From contig JAGHYO010000079.1 in assembly GCA_017743605.1 (NCBI GenBank), forward strand, positions 1 through 9,267: DNA of 9,267 nucleotides, in the 5' to 3' direction. Of this stretch, positions 6,401-9,267 are shown one piece after another. The first letter of the stretch is position 1; every line of letters begins with the position of its first letter. The translations under genes were made by a program, and so were the position numbers. The notes below the pieces were generated by a model that saw nothing but the letters and a program-made list of their open reading frames with translations, was not told where the DNA came from and did not search any database. This DNA is from Thermoflexus sp. GTDB lineage: Bacteria > Chloroflexota > Anaerolineae > Thermoflexales > Thermoflexaceae.

Positions 6401-7720
6401 ATGATTCACCAGGACTTGCGACCGGCGGCAGAGGAAGTCTTGCGGCGCAACGATCGCGGGGCCTTCACCGCCCCTTCCCCCCGGCAGTATCCCCACCTCT
6501 GGCTGTGGGACGCGGGGTTCGCCGCCCTGGGCTGGGCGGCCTTAGGGGATTTCGAGCGGGCTTACCGGGAGATCCGCGCCGCCCTCCGGGGGCAGTGGCG
6601 CAATGGGATGCTCCCTCACGTGCTCTTCTACGACTGGCCCAGCGCCTATTTTCCGGGCACCGATGTCTGGCGCTCCGATCTGGCCCCGGAAGCGCCGACG
6701 GAACTCCCCACTTCCGGCATCACCCAACCCCCCGTCCTGGCTTTCGTGGTCGAGATCCTGACCCGCCATGATCCGGATCGCGGGCGCGCGGCGGCCTTCC
6801 GCCGGGAAGCCTTCCCCGCGCTCCACGCCTATCACCGGTGGCTCCACATCCTTCGGGACCCCCAGGGCATGGGCCTGAGCCTTCTCGTGCACCCCTGGGA
6901 GTCCGGGATGGACAACAGCCCCCTGTGGGACGCGGCCCTGGCCCGGGTGCCGGTGGGGGATCTGCCGCCCTATCGCCGGGCCGATGCCCGCTGGGTGCCC
7001 GAGGAGCAGCGACCCCGCTCCGCCGACTACGACCGCTTCCTGGCCCTCATCCTCCACCTGCGATCGCATCGCTACGGGGAAAGCGGCGTCCGAACCTCTC
7101 CCTTCCGGGTCTATGACGTTCTGTTCAACGCCCTTCGCCATCGCTCGGAGGAAGCCCTCCTGGCCATGGCAACGGCGCTCGGGGAGCCGACCGGGGAGAT
7201 CGAGGGGTGGCTGGCGCAAGGCCGCGCCGCCTTTCAGGCCTATCTATGGGATCCGGCGCGCGGATTCTTCCTGGACTGGGACGCGGTGGCCGAGGCTCGG
7301 ATCCCGGTGATCGCGGCGGGCGGGTTCCTGGCCCTCTACGCGGGCCTGGCCACCCCGGAGCAGGCCCGTGAGATGGTGGCGCGCTATCTCACGAACCCGG
7401 AGGCCTTCGCCCCGGACGGCGGGACGCGCTATCGGGTGCCCACGGTGAGCAAGGCGGAGCCGGGTTGGGAGCCCCGACGCTACTGGCGAGGGCCGATCTG
7501 GATCAACCTCAACGCCCTGATCGCCCACGGCCTGCGGCGCTACGGGTTCACCGACCTGGCCGAGCAGATCCGCGCCGACACCTTCGCCCTCGTCGCTCGC
7601 TCAGGGTTCTGGGAATACTACGACCCCCGCACCGGGGAAGGGCTAGGGATCAAGGGATTCACCTGGTCCGCCGCCCTGATCCTCGCCTGGGACCTGCTGG
7701 AGGTCCCCGAAACCAGGTAG
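6401..7720 (+). CDS. GH63-family glycoside hydrolase, mannosylglycerate/glucosylglycerate hydrolase-like
   Basis: A 439-residue protein with no signal peptide, so it should act in the cytoplasm. It has the (alpha/alpha)6-barrel motif series of bacterial GH63/MGH1-like enzymes: HLWLWDAGF with D37, GMLPHVLFYD at 69-78, the TSGITQPP segment with Q109, HPWESGMDNSP at 164-174 with D171 as likely general acid, YWRGPIWINLNALI at 361-374, and GFWEYYDPRTGEG at 402-414 with E405 as likely general base. The length matches single-domain mannosylglycerate and glucosylglycerate hydrolases rather than large GH63 glucosidases. The ATG at 6401 was chosen for its GGAGG; a GTG at 6341 would add 20 unconserved residues. 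It is divergent from the importer operon and shares its control region, which suggests it hydrolyses the imported glycoside. The exact sugar is not decided by sequence; another small alpha-glycoside is possible. Confidence 0.88.
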   Translation: MIHQDLRPAAEEVLRRNDRGAFTAPSPRQYPHLWLWDAGFAALGWAALGDFERAYREIRAALRGQWRNGMLPHVLFYDWPSAYFPGTDVWRSDLAPEAPTELPTSGITQPPVLAFVVEILTRHDPDRGRAAAFRREAFPALHAYHRWLHILRDPQGMGLSLLVHPWESGMDNSPLWDAALARVPVGDLPPYRRADARWVPEEQRPRSADYDRFLALILHLRSHRYGESGVRTSPFRVYDVLFNALRHRSEEALLAMATALGEPTGEIEGWLAQGRAAFQAYLWDPARGFFLDWDAVAEARIPVIAAGGFLALYAGLATPEQAREMVARYLTNPEAFAPDGGTRYRVPTVSKAEPGWEPRRYWRGPIWINLNALIAHGLRRYGFTDLAEQIRADTFALVARSGFWEYYDPRTGEGLGIKGFTWSAALILAWDLLEVPETR

Positions 7721-7744
7721 GGGCGACCGGCTGGTCGCCCCTAC
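7717..7744. repeat. Perfect 12-bp-arm palindrome at the convergent gene ends
   Basis: Arm GTAGGGGCGACC (7717-7728), loop GGCT, and the exact reverse complement (7733-7744) make a 28-base hairpin. It contains the last bases and the TAG stop of the hydrolase and ends 6 bases from the stop of the nitrilase gene. No T-tract follows on either strand, so it is not a standard intrinsic terminator, though it may stabilise 3' ends or block readthrough between the convergent genes. It has the look of a dispersed REP-like palindromic repeat; only one copy is in this window. Confidence 0.7.
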
Positions 7745-7750
7745 GCCTCC

Positions 7751-9267
7751 CTACCATCCCGCCCCGGAACCTGCAGGATGCGGGGAGGGCACGGAGGGTC
7801 GGTCAAAGACGATATGGGAGCCGGGGGCCATTTCCTTGTGGCGGGTCAGGGGACGGAACAGGGAGGCCAGGATCCCCTGCTCGCGGTCCGGCATGCCGGT
7901 GGCGAGGGGCTGCCCCAGCGGATCGAAGACGGCGGCCGAGGGGCCGGGCTCCCCAAACAGTGGGGACGCCCGCACCAGGAAGACCCGGTTCTCATCCGCC
8001 CGTGTCCGGGCGAGGAGATCGTCGGTCGCCCGACGGGCGGAGGGGAACCAGATCAGCAGCTCCGCGCCCTGCGCCATCAGGCTGCGGGCGATCTCCGGCG
8101 CCCAGATCTCCTGCGATCCCAGCACCCCCAGGCTGCCCCATGGCGTCTCCAGCGCTCGCGGTGGCTCCCCCACGCGGTGGCGGGCGATCTCCTGCCCACG
8201 GTCGATGAGATGGATCCCCACGCGACCCTCATCCGCCAGGGGAGCGATCAGGGCGCAGGCCAGCCGGGCGCTGAGGGCCTGGAGGGCATCGAGGGCTGTC
8301 GCCTGCTGATAGGCCGGAGCGCGCTCCCATCCCTCCGGGATGCCGGGCAGGATCACGAGGGAGGCCCCCTGGCGGGTCAGGCGCTCCCCCAGCTCCTCCA
8401 CCCGTCGCCGCCACACCTCCGGATCCTCATAGGGCTTCAGCTGGAGGACGCCCACCCGGAGATACATCGAATCCGCCGGGATCGGCTCCCGGAGCCGCCG
8501 GGCCACCGGGAGCGCCTCGCCCGGCGTGTTCCACCACGGAGCGGACGCGGAGGGCCGCGCGCGGGGGCCGGGCGCCGCCGCCAGATCGACCTCCGCCAGC
8601 AGGATCTCCTCGCGATCCGGGCTCCCCAGCGCCCGATAGGTGCCGTCCGGCCCCACCACGCCGCTTCGTCCGCAATAGAGGATGCTCTCGGCCTCCGCCC
8701 CCACCTTATTCGCCCAGGCGATCCAGAGGCCGTTCTCCAGGGCCCGGGCGGGCAGGAGGTAGGTCACCTGGGGGTTGGTCCGGGCCTCGGGGGCCCCGGT
8801 GGAGGTCACCAGAGCGGTGGCGTCGAGGATCAGGCGGGCACCCTGCATGGCCAGGGCGCGGGGGATCTCCGGCATGCGGGCATCCGCGCAGATCATCAGC
8901 CCCACCCGTCCGAAAGGCAGATCGAACACCGGCAGGTCGGAGCCGGGGTCGAACCATTCCCGATCGAAATGCCAGAGGAAGAGCTTGTCGTGGAAGCCCA
9001 GGACCTGGCCCTGGGGGTCGAGGAGGGCCATGGAGTTGCGCAGCCGCCTGGAGGGATGGGGGCGGACGAGGCCCACGGCCACATAGGCCCGGTGCCGGCG
9101 GGCCTTCTCGCCGAACAGGTGGAGGACCTCCTCCAGCGGGCGGGGCTCGGCGCGATGATAAGCCTCCAGGGAGTGGAGGTAGTAAGCGAGATAAGTGCAC
9201 TCCGGCAGCAGGATGAGGTCCGGCCGGTGGCGTCCAGCCTCCTCCACGCCCTGCAACGCCCGCTCCA
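7751..9267 (-). CDS. Tandem nitrilase-fold protein: active N-domain, degenerate C-domain (5' partial)
   Basis: The frame is open through the window edge. A TTG at 9254-9256 lies in frame, but codons upstream (E-R-A) fit a nitrilase N-terminus, so the true start is probably 20-40 residues outside. Two carbon-nitrogen hydrolase domains follow each other. Domain 1 keeps the Glu-Lys-Cys triad: E in LILLPE (codon 9200-9202), K in FHDKLFLW (8984-8986) and C in GLMICADARMPEI (8888-8890). It therefore should hydrolyse an amide or nitrile. Domain 2 begins near MYLRVGVLQLKP (about 8465). It has GVLGSQEIWAPEIA where active members have an IC(Y/E)D-type nucleophile box, LPG where LPE is expected, and no clear catalytic lysine. 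It is probably structural or regulatory. The substrate cannot be assigned. It is convergent with the hydrolase gene, so a shared pathway is not implied. Confidence 0.87.
   Translation of the reverse strand, partial: ERALQGVEEAGRHRPDLILLPECTYLAYYLHSLEAYHRAEPRPLEEVLHLFGEKARRHRAYVAVGLVRPHPSRRLRNSMALLDPQGQVLGFHDKLFLWHFDREWFDPGSDLPVFDLPFGRVGLMICADARMPEIPRALAMQGARLILDATALVTSTGAPEARTNPQVTYLLPARALENGLWIAWANKVGAEAESILYCGRSGVVGPDGTYRALGSPDREEILLAEVDLAAAPGPRARPSASAPWWNTPGEALPVARRLREPIPADSMYLRVGVLQLKPYEDPEVWRRRVEELGERLTRQGASLVILPGIPEGWERAPAYQQATALDALQALSARLACALIAPLADEGRVGIHLIDRGQEIARHRVGEPPRALETPWGSLGVLGSQEIWAPEIARSLMAQGAELLIWFPSARRATDDLLARTRADENRVFLVRASPLFGEPGPSAAVFDPLGQPLATGMPDREQGILASLFRPLTRHKEMAPGSHIVFDRPSVPSPHPAGSGAGW

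Noticed and set aside
7717..7744. Palindrome as a CRISPR repeat or integrase attachment site
   Set aside because: There is a single copy, no spacers, and no integrase or mobile gene nearby.

Overview
The window looks like chromosomal DNA from a high-GC, probably thermophilic bacterium. Chloroflexota (an Anaerolineae/Thermoflexia-type lineage) is my best guess. This rests on the Pro/Thr-rich linker after the lipobox of the binding protein, the secreted beta-helix plus C-terminal module at the left edge, the GH63 mannosylglycerate/glucosylglycerate hydrolase-like enzyme, and overall composition. It is an inference, not a database match. No RNA genes, insertion sequences or CRISPR arrays are visible.

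Layout. (1) 1-462, plus strand: the 3' end of a secreted beta-helix protein whose start lies outside the window. (2) 6271 down to 529, minus strand: a five-gene operon in the order regulator, solute-binding lipoprotein, permease, permease, ATPase. It forms a complete carbohydrate-type (CUT1/MalEFGK-like) ABC importer. (3) 6272-6400: a short AT-rich divergent control region with two candidate promoters whose -10 boxes overlap. (4) 6401-7720, plus strand: a GH63-family glycoside hydrolase with a motif set like the bacterial mannosylglycerate/glucosylglycerate hydrolases. (5) 7717-7744: a perfect 12-bp-arm palindrome that includes the hydrolase stop codon. (6) 9267 down to 7751, minus strand: a protein with two nitrilase-fold domains, an intact catalytic one followed by one that has lost its catalytic residues. 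Its start lies outside the window.

How the parts may work together. The importer and the divergent cytoplasmic hydrolase look like one uptake-and-hydrolysis unit for a small glycoside, perhaps a compatible solute such as glucosylglycerate or mannosylglycerate. The most unusual part is the first gene of the operon. It joins an N-terminal GntR winged helix to a full-length family-1 solute-binding (MalE-like, periplasmic-binding-protein type 2) domain and has no signal peptide. It is probably a cytoplasmic regulator that uses a binding-protein fold to sense the imported solute and controls the overlapping divergent promoters next to it.

The other points worth following up are the nitrilase/pseudo-nitrilase tandem, the hairpin that buries the ribosome-binding site of the first permease gene, and the palindrome between the convergent genes.
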